Source: Bacillota bacterium (GTDB taxonomy: Bacteria; Bacillota; Bacilli; Bacillales_B; DSM-18226). From it: a DNA stretch of 5,433 bases. Shown here in pieces: positions 1 to 5,433 of this stretch. The notes below the pieces were generated by a model, which searched no databases, was not told the origin of the DNA, and was given only the letters and a program-made list of their open reading frames with translations. Numbering within the stretch: position 1 is the stretch's first letter; every line of letters begins with the position of its first letter. The translations under genes were made by a program, and so were the position numbers. The DNA lies in NCBI GenBank assembly GCA_030705665.1, contig JAUZQA010000302.1:1-5433 (forward strand). Reading direction: 5' to 3'.

Positions 1-10
1 AAACCCAAAT

Positions 11-15
11 AGGAG
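11..15 (+). promoter_or_regulatory. Ribosome binding site deciding the TTG start at 25
   Basis: AGGAG complementary to the 16S rRNA 3' end, 9 nt before TTG at 25. It runs directly into the upstream ATG at 16 (AGGAGATG), so that ATG cannot be served by this site. Confidence 0.7.
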
Positions 16-24
16 ATGATCTTT

Positions 25-789
25 TTGATCACTGAAATTCTTTCGAAGTATCAATCACTATCGAGAAAGGATCAGCATCATAGATTCAAATCCTGGGAAC
101 ATTGTTATAAATTTTTTCTGAATAATTATAAGTACTTAAAGAAGGCTGATGTGTTTGATCATGGCTGTCTTCATTTAGGTTATTATTTGGTAAGCAGCGG
201 TTTAATTGATAGAAATTCCGTTTTGCTGCAAAAGGATTATAAAGTTCACGGGTACTTTTTGGCAAACGTGGTCATGAATTCGGAAAATAATGCCTTCTTT
301 GAGGATCATGAAAATGGACCATTAGACTATAGAAGTATAGTAGGGGTAGATAATCTTATCGCAGATACGAGGAAGGCCTATCAGGAGCATATCTTTGAAA
401 TGGATGGACAAAGTCCGATTCATGTCACGGATACGCTGGCTTCTTCTATTCTAATGGGTGTATATGGCAATACGCCTGTATACGATCGATATTTTAAAAA
501 AGGTTTAAACTTGTTCGATTTTCGAACACAGTTTAATGAGTTTTCAATTAAGGAATTAGTTGATTTTTATAATCAAAATATGGATGATTTTACTACTGGA
601 AGAAAGCTGTTTTCAAATGACGGAGTAAGGTATACACCAATGAAATTAGTTGACATGCTGTTTTGGCAAATTGGTTATATGATGGACCATCCTGAGGTGT
701 ACCAAGAAGAACTGGCAGCTGTTCATTTATTTGCCGAACAATGGAAATCTGTTAAAAAGAAATCAAATTCCATTACTATTCCAGTATAG
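25..789 (+). CDS. Uncharacterised conserved protein, 254 aa
   Basis: Function unknown. The first ATG (16) directly abuts the AGGAG at 11-15 and is too close to be used. The in-frame TTG at 25 lies 9 nt after that AGGAG, so I take TTG as the start, giving 254 aa. There is no signal peptide or convincing membrane helix, so it is probably cytosolic. Numbered from the TTG start, recognisable blocks are SWEHCYKFF (23-31), the central CLHLGYYLVSSG...VLLQKDYKVH (48-75), LMGVYGNTPVYDRYF (143-157) and LVDMLFWQIGY (208-218). From memory, these match a widespread family of hypothetical proteins whose usual central block reads LHLAFYLASWGMYRGSSFLLQKDYK and whose later block reads LGTFGCVPAYDRYF. Here the WGMYRGSS part is diverged to SGLIDRNS. 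The C-terminus is basic (KSVKKKS). The gene ends in a strong terminator. The promoter is outside the window, so operon membership to the left is unknown. The coding call is secure; the family assignment is moderately sure and gives no function. Confidence 0.85.
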   Translation: MITEILSKYQSLSRKDQHHRFKSWEHCYKFFLNNYKYLKKADVFDHGCLHLGYYLVSSGLIDRNSVLLQKDYKVHGYFLANVVMNSENNAFFEDHENGPLDYRSIVGVDNLIADTRKAYQEHIFEMDGQSPIHVTDTLASSILMGVYGNTPVYDRYFKKGLNLFDFRTQFNEFSIKELVDFYNQNMDDFTTGRKLFSNDGVRYTPMKLVDMLFWQIGYMMDHPEVYQEELAAVHLFAEQWKSVKKKSNSITIPV

Positions 790-810
790 GGTTCGAGTTT
801 AGGAATGCTG

Positions 811-850
811 CCAAACAAAATCCCACTTCTATCAGTGGGATTTTGTTTGG
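811..850. terminator. Bidirectional intrinsic terminator between convergent genes
   Basis: A perfect 17-bp inverted repeat: the left arm 811-827 begins CCAAACAAAATCCCACT, the loop 828-833 is TCTATC, and the right arm 834-850 is its exact complement. The GC core TCCCACT/AGTGGGA is flanked by A4 on the left and T4 on the right, so transcripts of either strand end in a stem followed by a U run. It lies 21 nt after the stop of the 254-aa gene and 13 nt after the stop of the minus-strand 52-aa gene, so it serves both. Confidence 0.92.
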
Positions 851-863
851 ATGTAAAGCTAGT

Positions 864-1022
864 TTAGGACATTTTATCATTCTTAAAATCAGATGAATCA
901 TTGTAGTCATACCGAAACCCATCTTTTTGGGCAGATTCACTTTCATCAGTCTTTTGAATATTTTGCAGATTCTGTTCGTTATTGCTTCCTTTATTATTTT
1001 GCCCCTTGTTATTTGACTTCAC
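864..1022 (-). CDS. Small hydrophilic Asn/Lys/Gln-rich protein, 52 aa
   Basis: I do not recognise this gene by sequence. It starts at GTG (1022), preceded by a perfect AGGAGG (plus-strand CCTCCT at 1032-1037) at 9-nt spacing, and stops at TAA (864-866), just 13 nt before a strong terminator. Those signals make it a likely real gene despite its size. The product begins MKSNNKGQNNKGSNNEQN and ends in KNDKMS. It has no Cys, Trp or Pro and no hydrophobic segment. The first half is basic and Asn/Gln-rich; the second half is acidic, with an aromatic patch GFRYDYND (35-42). It is probably disordered. The size and composition resemble the minor small acid-soluble spore proteins of Bacillus, but I see no specific match to a named Ssp family, so that is only a hypothesis. 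It lies 94 nt downstream of the 111-aa gene on the same strand, so co-transcription is possible. Confidence 0.72.
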   Translation of the reverse strand: MKSNNKGQNNKGSNNEQNLQNIQKTDESESAQKDGFRYDYNDSSDFKNDKMS

Positions 1023-1031
1023 GTAGAATAG

Positions 1032-1037
1032 CCTCCT
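1032..1037 (-). promoter_or_regulatory. Consensus ribosome binding site for the 52-aa gene
   Basis: AGGAGG on the minus strand, 9 nt before the GTG at 1022. This is the main evidence that the small reading frame is translated from GTG, since the only other in-frame Met codon is the second-last residue. Confidence 0.75.
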
Positions 1038-1116
1038 AAATATATAATTCTCTCCTATTATCTCTAAAAGATTTCCAATTATTCGCAGTAAGAGGAAGCC
1101 TTTCTATAGTGAATTT

Positions 1117-1452
1117 TTACGGTTTAAAGAGAATAAAACTCGTTTTCTTTTTATGAGATTGCTTTGCCCAATACTTGTGAAAAGCATCCAAAACTTCCTT
1201 TGCAAATAAATCTCCTTCTCCTTTTTTTCTCATAACGCCGTATTTCAGATTGCTTCGCTGTGTTTTATTATTTATTTTTTCACAATTATCCTTATCTAAC
1301 TCAATAAAGAACTGTACTTCAATTCCTTCCATACTCTCAATCGCTGTGAGGTAATTTCCAAATTCCTCAATAAGAACTTCGGTCGACCATCCCTTTTGCT
1401 TACACTCATGTAAAAACCCTTTATATAGCCTGACAAAAGTATTTAAATCCAT
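1117..1452 (-). CDS. Hypothetical protein, 111 aa
   Basis: Function not recognised. The start is ATG at 1452: an in-frame TAA (1453-1455) immediately precedes it, so no longer start is possible. An AAGGA (plus-strand TCCTT, 1467-1471) lies 14 nt upstream, a looser spacing than for other genes here. The protein starts MDLNTFVRLYKGFLHECKQ and looks predominantly alpha-helical and soluble. The N-terminal half is mixed amphipathic helix with acidic stretches (EVLIEEFGNYLTAIESMEGIE). The middle is polar (KDNCEKINNKTQRSN). The C-terminal part is basic (KQSHKKK) and ends in hydrophobic FILFKP. It has two cysteines (17 and 57) that do not form a metal-binding pattern. It reads divergently from the enoyl-CoA hydratase gene and could be followed in the same transcript by the 52-aa gene 94 nt downstream. 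I see no clear promoter in front of it. It is probably a real, narrowly distributed gene. Confidence 0.72.
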   Translation of the reverse strand: MDLNTFVRLYKGFLHECKQKGWSTEVLIEEFGNYLTAIESMEGIEVQFFIELDKDNCEKINNKTQRSNLKYGVMRKKGEGDLFAKEVLDAFHKYWAKQSHKKKTSFILFKP

Positions 1453-1669
1453 TTAGTATTCACACATCCTTTCTCGATTGTTGGTAGGTCAATCCCAAAA
1501 TGGAAGGATCAAATGGAATGAAGTTCACTCCAATTTGGATTTATATAATTAACACTATATGCAGAATCCCAACGAAAAGAAGATTTAGGGAACAGAAATA
1601 TGACTATGGAAAAAGTTGAAAGTGATATTATTCGAGTTCTTGTTTAAAAATGTGAATATTCTAAATTAA

Positions 1670-1699
1670 TTTACAAAACTTGAAAAATGTTGATATGAT
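1670..1699 (+). promoter_or_regulatory. SigA-type promoter for the enoyl-CoA hydratase gene
   Basis: A -35 of TTTACA (1670-1675) is separated by 18 nt from a -10 of TATGAT (1694-1699). A TG at 1691-1692, one base before the -10 box, gives an extended -10 (TGATATGAT). The predicted transcription start is near 1706, leaving a short 5' leader of about 36 nt with no room for a riboswitch. A small palindrome GAATATTC (1654-1661) sits 8 nt upstream of the -35 box; I cannot tie it to a regulator. Confidence 0.6.
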
Positions 1700-1727
1700 G
1701 TAATAGTGCCATTGTATAAATAGTTGC

Positions 1728-1734
1728 TTGGAGG
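1728..1734 (+). promoter_or_regulatory. Ribosome binding site of the enoyl-CoA hydratase gene
   Basis: TTGGAGG, with GGAGG at 1730-1734, lies 8 nt before the ATG at 1743. It confirms that start codon. Confidence 0.8.
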
Positions 1735-1742
1735 ATAAATAA

Positions 1743-2522
1743 ATGAATGATAATGTATTGCTTTGTGAGATTGATAGTAAAATAGCGGTAGTGACGATCA
1801 ACTGCCCGCCTGGTAATAAGTTGAATACACAGATGTATAAGGGATTAACTCAATTAATGTGTGAGTTGGAAGAGAATGATGATGTAAATGTCATTGTGAT
1901 CACCGGGAGTGGGGAAGAGGCATTTGTTGCTGGAGCAGATATCAATGAAATTGCCGAACTGGATACGGTTGGTATGATGGATTTGACCAAAATCACCAGA
2001 ATTGCTTTTTCAAAAATTGAAACCCTTAACAAACCAGTGATTGCGGCCATTAATGGGGTTGCACGCGGAGGAGGCTTGGAATTGGCCTTGTCATGTGATT
2101 TACGGATTGCCGCTGAGCATGCTAAGTTTGCTTTTCCTGAGATCAATTTAGGTGTCATCCCAGGAGGAGGGGGGACTCAACGGATTTTAAAAGTAGTCGG
2201 ACTAGGAACAGCAAAGGAATTATTGTATTTCGGGGAAATGATTGATGCCGAAAAGGCTCTTCAGCTGCAAATTGTTAATAAAGTCGTTGGACAAGATAAA
2301 CTTCTATCAACCGCAAAAGAATGGGCTGAAAAGCTGGCACAGAAAGCGCCTGTTGCTTTAAGAATGATGAAAATGGCTGTCAATACGGGATCTAATGTTG
2401 ATCTTGAATCAGGTTTAACGGTTGAAGCATCATGCTATGATGGCGCCTTCGCAACGGAAGACCGCAAAGAGGCTATGGCTGCATTTTTTGAAAAAAGAAA
2501 GCCAAAATTTACAGGGAGATAG
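1743..2522 (+). CDS. Enoyl-CoA hydratase/isomerase (crotonase family), 259 aa
   Basis: A full-length crotonase-fold enzyme, most likely catalysing reversible hydration of trans-2-enoyl-CoA to 3-hydroxyacyl-CoA in fatty-acid or branched-chain acyl-CoA degradation, in the cytosol. Visible motifs in order: the N-terminal strand with CPPGNKLN (21-28); AGADI (63-67), the CoA-binding and first oxyanion-hole segment; AAINGVARGGGLELALSCD (101-119), with the second oxyanion-hole glycines and Glu113; FPEINLGVIPGGGGTQR (131-147), with Glu133; and the C-terminal AFFEKRKPKFTGR typical of the family. Glu113 and Glu133 have the same 20-residue spacing as the two catalytic glutamates of mammalian mitochondrial enoyl-CoA hydratase (144/164), so hydratase activity is likely rather than another crotonase reaction. 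The length of about 260 aa is normal. The gene has its own promoter and a terminator after it, so it appears monocistronic; it is not in the usual Bacillus fadR-fadB-etf arrangement. For that reason I give no gene symbol. The exact acyl chain specificity cannot be read from the sequence. Confidence 0.95.
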   Translation: MNDNVLLCEIDSKIAVVTINCPPGNKLNTQMYKGLTQLMCELEENDDVNVIVITGSGEEAFVAGADINEIAELDTVGMMDLTKITRIAFSKIETLNKPVIAAINGVARGGGLELALSCDLRIAAEHAKFAFPEINLGVIPGGGGTQRILKVVGLGTAKELLYFGEMIDAEKALQLQIVNKVVGQDKLLSTAKEWAEKLAQKAPVALRMMKMAVNTGSNVDLESGLTVEASCYDGAFATEDRKEAMAAFFEKRKPKFTGR

Positions 2523-2541
2523 AAATTGTTACAAAAGACAA

Positions 2542-2580
2542 GAAAAGTGTCCGAATTTGCTTTTCTCAAGGACACTTTTC
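2542..2580. terminator. Bidirectional intrinsic terminator between convergent genes
   Basis: An 11-bp perfect inverted repeat, GAAAAGTGTCC (2542-2552) and GGACACTTTTC (2570-2580), around a 17-nt loop in which TTG (2557-2559) and CAA (2567-2569) can extend the stem. A and T runs on the outer sides allow termination in both directions. It lies 19 nt after the enoyl-CoA hydratase stop and 32 nt beyond the dsdA stop. Confidence 0.82.
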
Positions 2581-2612
2581 GTAGCATTCAATAATGTTTC
2601 TGAATCCCCAAA

Positions 2613-3980
2613 TTAACTTTCTCCTGGCATTTCCATCGTTAAATCCAATCCTTTTTGATAATATTGCCTCATTACTTCTTTAGGGACCATGTTTCCACCC
2701 GTTCCCCAAATGATGTGTGTGCTATTGGCCATTTTATCCGACAAATCATGCTTTTGTATATAATCAGTTCCTTCTTCCAATAATTTAACAGGTCCGATCA
2801 TCCCAGCTAGTGCTGAAGGTTCTAAATGAAGCTCTTCTGTATCAACTAGTTCCTTTAATAACAGAAATAACTGTTCATCGCTAATCGTATAACTGCCACT
2901 TAAAAAAGGCTCGATGATTTTACCTACCAACCCAGAAGGTCTCCCCACAGCAAGTCCATCAGCATCTGTCAAATTATCAATTCCAATATCCTGTACGGCA
3001 ATTTGATCATGAAGACCTGTCATTAAACCAAGCAGCATACACGGAGAGTGAGTGGGTTCAGCAAAGAAACAATGAACATGATCTTGAAAAACAAACTTCA
3101 ATCCAAAAGCAATGCCGCCAGGACCACCGCCAACACCACATGGAAGGTAAACAAATAATGGGTGATTTTCATCTGCCTTTATTTCTAATTCTTCTAATTG
3201 TTTTTTCAATCGAGAAGCGGCAACAGCGTATCCTAAAAACAAGTCATGAGAATTTTCATCATCCACAAAATAGCATTTAGGGTCCGCTTCTGCGAGGATT
3301 CGACCTTCCTCTACAGCTTTGCTATAATCCGCTTCATATTCTACAACGGTAACATTTTTGCTTCGGAGCAAATCCTTTTTCCATTGCTTTGCATCTGCAG
3401 ACATATGAACCGTGACCTTAAAACCGAGCTTTGCACCCATAATACCGATACTAAGTCCTAAGTTTCCCGTTGAACCCACAGCGATTGAATACTTTGAAAA
3501 GAATGTCCTAAATAGATCACTATCTAAAATTGAGTAGTCATCCTCAATCGTCAGTAATTGATGTTTTAGTGCTAATCTCTCTGCATGTTTAAGAACTTCA
3601 TAGATCCCGCCTCTAGCTTTGATGGAACCTGAAATCGGAAGATGACTGTCACACTTGAGCAATAATTCCCCAAATATCTGCTGGTGATATTTCTGTTCTA
3701 AGGATTGTTTCATCGAAGGAATTTTCACGATCGGAGATTCGATCATCCCATTCATCTTTTTTGTCTCAGGGAAAACCTTTGCGATATATGGAGAAAAACG
3801 TTTCAGCCTTTCCTCTGCAGCCCTTACATCCTCAAAAGAAAGCGGGGATTTTTTCCTTCCTGTTTCAAACTTTTCAAGATTTGGATTCAGCCAAAATACT
3901 TCCTCCGTCGAAATAAGTTTGTTCAGTAAAGGATATTGTTCTTTCCATTTTTGTATATCTATACTTTTCACTTTTTTCAA
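2613..3980 (-). CDS. dsdA: D-serine dehydratase (D-serine ammonia-lyase), 455 aa
   Basis: A PLP-dependent enzyme that deaminates D-serine (and usually D-threonine, more weakly) to pyruvate (2-oxobutyrate) and ammonia; it detoxifies and catabolises D-serine in the cytosol. Start: a GTG at 4007 would give 464 aa but has no ribosome binding site. A perfect AGGAGG (3990-3995) lies inside that extension, 9 nt before the in-frame TTG at 3980, so I choose TTG (455 aa, close to the 440-450 aa usual for DsdA). In that numbering: SGSIKARGG (116-124) with the PLP Schiff-base lysine Lys121 (Lys118 in E. coli DsdA); STGNLGLS (170-177), the substrate/cofactor Ser-x-Gly-Asn type loop of fold-type II enzymes; CGVGGGPGG (281-289), the glycine-rich PLP phosphate loop; [15 protein letters not shown] (339-353), a characteristic DsdA segment; and WGTGGNMVP (425-433) near the C-terminus. 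All key elements are intact. The gene follows a diguanylate cyclase gene by 48 nt on the same strand. No DsdC regulator or DsdX permease is present in the window. Confidence 0.95.
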   Translation of the reverse strand: MKKVKSIDIQKWKEQYPLLNKLISTEEVFWLNPNLEKFETGRKKSPLSFEDVRAAEERLKRFSPYIAKVFPETKKMNGMIESPIVKIPSMKQSLEQKYHQQIFGELLLKCDSHLPISGSIKARGGIYEVLKHAERLALKHQLLTIEDDYSILDSDLFRTFFSKYSIAVGSTGNLGLSIGIMGAKLGFKVTVHMSADAKQWKKDLLRSKNVTVVEYEADYSKAVEEGRILAEADPKCYFVDDENSHDLFLGYAVAASRLKKQLEELEIKADENHPLFVYLPCGVGGGPGGIAFGLKFVFQDHVHCFFAEPTHSPCMLLGLMTGLHDQIAVQDIGIDNLTDADGLAVGRPSGLVGKIIEPFLSGSYTISDEQLFLLLKELVDTEELHLEPSALAGMIGPVKLLEEGTDYIQKHDLSDKMANSTHIIWGTGGNMVPKEVMRQYYQKGLDLTMEMPGES

Positions 3981-3989
3981 GATTTTGAG

Positions 3990-3995
3990 CCTCCT
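3990..3995 (-). promoter_or_regulatory. Ribosome binding site deciding the dsdA TTG start
   Basis: A perfect AGGAGG on the minus strand (plus-strand CCTCCT), 9 nt before the TTG at 3980. It lies downstream of the alternative GTG at 4007 and so cannot serve it. Confidence 0.8.
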
Positions 3996-4028
3996 AGCGA
4001 TCAGCACTTTACATACAAACAGTTTTCA

Positions 4029-5433
4029 TTATTCATAGGATCGAACACAATTTCGTCCATCAAATTTAGCTTTATATACGGCCTTATCAGCATTGGATAC
4101 GAGATTCCTATAAGAAGTATATACACTTGGGACCATGGTTGCGGCTCCCACACTTATGGTAACCCAACGGTTAATTTTTGAACCAGAATGGGGAATTTTT
4201 AATGCTTCAATCGCCATTCTAATTTTCTCTCCCACTATATCTGCTCCAGCTTCATTTGTTTCTGGTAAAATCACACAAAACTCTTCACCGCCGTAGCGGC
4301 AAAGTAAGTCAGTGGACCTCCCAAGTGTCTCTTGGATCACAGAGGCAATTTGTTTTAAACAGCCATCTCCACCTTGATGTCCGTACGTATCGTTATACGC
4401 TTTAAAATAATCAATGTCCAACATAAGTAAAGAGAGAGGGGCAGAATTTCGTAATCCGCGATTCCATTCCATTTCCAATCGATCGTCAAATGTACGTCGG
4501 TTCGATATTCCTGTCAGTCCATCAATGGTAGAAAGATGCTGTAAGAGCTCATTTGCTTCTTGAAGCTTTTGTTCTACTAATATTCTTTCACTTATATTAC
4601 GCGAGACCACAATTAGTTTTTGTTTGCCGGAAAGAATTTCATTCATAAATTTAACGGCAGATTCTAACCAGACATATTCACCATCCTTTCGACGAATACG
4701 GTAGGAAAACACGGAATATCCAGTGTTCAGTGCAGATTGCTGCCCCATTCTCACTATTTCAATATCATCAGGATGCATAAAACGATAGGCATCTTGGCCT
4801 AACAGCTCATCTTCGTCATATTGTAAAATTTCTTTACACGCGGGTGAAGCATAGAGGTATGTTCCCTTTATGTCTTGCATCGTAATCATATCACTCGAAT
4901 ATTCGGCAAGAAGGCGGAATCGTTCTTCACTTGCTTTCAGTTCATCCTGAGATTTATTCAATTCACTTTCCATTTCTTTTCTTTGCGAAATGTCATGTAT
5001 AATTACTTGAAAAGCAGGCTTACCAAGGTACTCAATAGGTGTTGCAATAACTTCTACATCAACAATCGATCCATCAAAACAAACATATTTTTCTTCTAAA
5101 GCTCCCACAGAAATATTTTTTTCTAATGTATTAATTCTTTCTTTTACAACTTCATGATATTCAGGATGCACGAAGTGGATGATGTGTTTACCAAGTAAGC
5201 AATCTGGATTAGATGCCTTTAACAAGCTCATAAATCTGGGATTGATATAAACAATTTTCCCTTCCTGATGAACCACGATCGCATTAGGGGAGGATTCAAC
5301 CAAAGCACGGTAACGTTCTTCGCTTTTCAGTAATTCTTTTTCAGTTCGCTTTTGCTCGGTAACATCTTTTGCAATGGCATAAATTCCTTTTATCGTTCCA
5401 TCAATAACGATTGGTACAGCTATAACATTGACA
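4029..5433 (-). CDS. Multi-PAS diguanylate cyclase (PAS-PAS-PAS-GGDEF), 5' end outside window
   Basis: A sensor enzyme that makes cyclic di-GMP from two GTP. The reading frame is open to the right edge, so only the C-terminal 467 residues are seen; TTG at 5303 is an internal Leu codon, not the start. Visible residues: 1-25, the end of a PAS/PAC domain (PIVIDGTIKGIYAIAKDVTEQK), then a linker helix with SEERYRAL; about 44-150, a second PAS domain (SSPNAIVVHQEGKIVYINPRF ending in VIIHDISQRKEM); a coiled-coil linker; about 168-283, a third PAS domain (FRLLAEYSSDMI, GQDAYRFMHPDD, RRKDGEYVWLE, SRNISER); about 298-464, GGDEF. In the GGDEF domain are DGLTGISNRR (304-313), Asp339 and Asp341 in LDIDYFK, FKAYND and GHQGGD, the active-site GGEEF (381-385), and an intact inhibitory I-site RSTD (372-375) exactly five residues upstream. 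It should therefore be catalytically active and product-inhibited. No EAL or HD-GYP domain follows, and the visible part has no membrane helix. The PAS ligands are unknown. It is the probable upstream partner of dsdA in a transcript. Confidence 0.93.
   Translation of the reverse strand, partial: VNVIAVPIVIDGTIKGIYAIAKDVTEQKRTEKELLKSEERYRALVESSPNAIVVHQEGKIVYINPRFMSLLKASNPDCLLGKHIIHFVHPEYHEVVKERINTLEKNISVGALEEKYVCFDGSIVDVEVIATPIEYLGKPAFQVIIHDISQRKEMESELNKSQDELKASEERFRLLAEYSSDMITMQDIKGTYLYASPACKEILQYDEDELLGQDAYRFMHPDDIEIVRMGQQSALNTGYSVFSYRIRRKDGEYVWLESAVKFMNEILSGKQKLIVVSRNISERILVEQKLQEANELLQHLSTIDGLTGISNRRTFDDRLEMEWNRGLRNSAPLSLLMLDIDYFKAYNDTYGHQGGDGCLKQIASVIQETLGRSTDLLCRYGGEEFCVILPETNEAGADIVGEKIRMAIEALKIPHSGSKINRWVTISVGAATMVPSVYTSYRNLVSNADKAVYKAKFDGRNCVRSYE

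Larger units (their letters stand above)
1453..1742. other. Divergent intergenic region between the 111-aa gene and the enoyl-CoA hydratase gene
   Basis: This 290-bp AT-rich gap contains the promoter and ribosome binding site of the rightward gene at its right end. It also holds a 19-bp imperfect palindrome at 1514-1532 (TGGAATGAA, G, TTCACTCCA; 8 of 9 positions symmetric) that could be an operator. No RNA gene is visible. Two short plus-strand frames (1500-1619, 39 aa; 1600-1647, 15 aa) lack good support and are upstream of the predicted transcription start. No convincing promoter is visible for the leftward gene. Confidence 0.5.

Noticed and set aside
1500..1619. A 39-codon plus-strand frame (MEGSNGMKF...)
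   Set aside because: No proper ribosome binding site, no promoter seen before it, low-complexity AT-rich composition; most likely chance.
1600..1647. A 15-codon frame (MTMEKVESDIIRVLV) with GGGA 8 nt before ATG, as a leader peptide for the hydratase gene
   Set aside because: It lies upstream of the predicted transcription start near 1706, so it would not be in that mRNA; it could at most be a gene remnant.
1742..1762. A FadR-like half-site ATGAATGA overlapping the hydratase start codon
   Set aside because: Only one arm (TGAATGA) matches the Bacillus FadR consensus; the second arm matches at only 3 of 7 positions, and the sequence is also fixed by coding for Met-Asn-Asp.
1850..2158. Minus-strand open frame of 102 codons inside the hydratase gene
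   Set aside because: It is antisense to an intact crotonase with conserved motifs and has no start signals of its own.
2422..2616. Plus-strand 64-codon frame overlapping the end of the hydratase gene
   Set aside because: It runs in another frame of the crotonase 3' end and straight through the terminator hairpin.
3981..4028. A terminator or separate promoter between the GGDEF gene and dsdA
   Set aside because: No stable hairpin with a U run and no credible -35/-10 pair could be found in these 48 nt.
3246..4181. Several plus-strand open frames of 70-80 codons opposite dsdA and the GGDEF gene
   Set aside because: Phe/Ile-rich antisense shadows of well-supported minus-strand genes, without ribosome binding sites.
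1..5433. tRNA/rRNA genes, CRISPR repeats, insertion sequences, toxin-antitoxin or defence modules
   Set aside because: Read on both strands, no cloverleaf, regularly spaced direct repeats, transposase or terminal inverted repeats were seen; almost all DNA is accounted for by ordinary genes.

Overview
The window looks like an ordinary chromosomal stretch from a low-GC Gram-positive endospore-former of the Bacillaceae type. The basis is AT-rich sequence, strong AGGAGG-type ribosome binding sites about 9 nt before the start codon, frequent TTG/GTG starts, compact U-tailed or bidirectional terminators, and protein sequences that read like Bacillus-group homologues. I cannot name a species.

Layout, left to right. 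(1) Plus strand, ~25-789: a complete gene for a 254-aa protein of a widespread uncharacterised family. (2) 811-850: a perfect 17-bp inverted repeat, a bidirectional terminator shared with the convergent gene to its right. (3) Minus strand, 864-1022: a 52-codon GTG-started gene with a consensus ribosome binding site, encoding a very hydrophilic Asn/Lys/Gln-rich peptide. (4) Minus strand, 1117-1452: a 111-aa protein I do not recognise. (5) 1453-1742: a 290-bp divergent intergenic region with a good SigA-like promoter reading rightward. (6) Plus strand, 1743-2522: a full-length enoyl-CoA hydratase/crotonase with both catalytic glutamates, apparently monocistronic. (7) 2542-2580: a second bidirectional terminator between convergent genes. 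(8) Minus strand, 2613-3980: PLP-dependent D-serine dehydratase (DsdA). (9) Minus strand, 4029 to the right edge: the C-terminal 467 residues of a multi-PAS diguanylate cyclase that lacks its N-terminus here.

Functionally this is a mixture of catabolism (acyl-CoA beta-oxidation type chemistry; D-serine to pyruvate and ammonia) and signalling (c-di-GMP synthesis). The only suggestive linkage is the diguanylate cyclase lying 48 nt upstream of dsdA on the same strand with no visible terminator between them, so they may be co-transcribed. I see no mobile element, CRISPR array, RNA gene, toxin-antitoxin pair or defence system, and nothing that amounts to a new biological system. The least explained parts are the uncharacterised 254-aa protein and the two small minus-strand genes.
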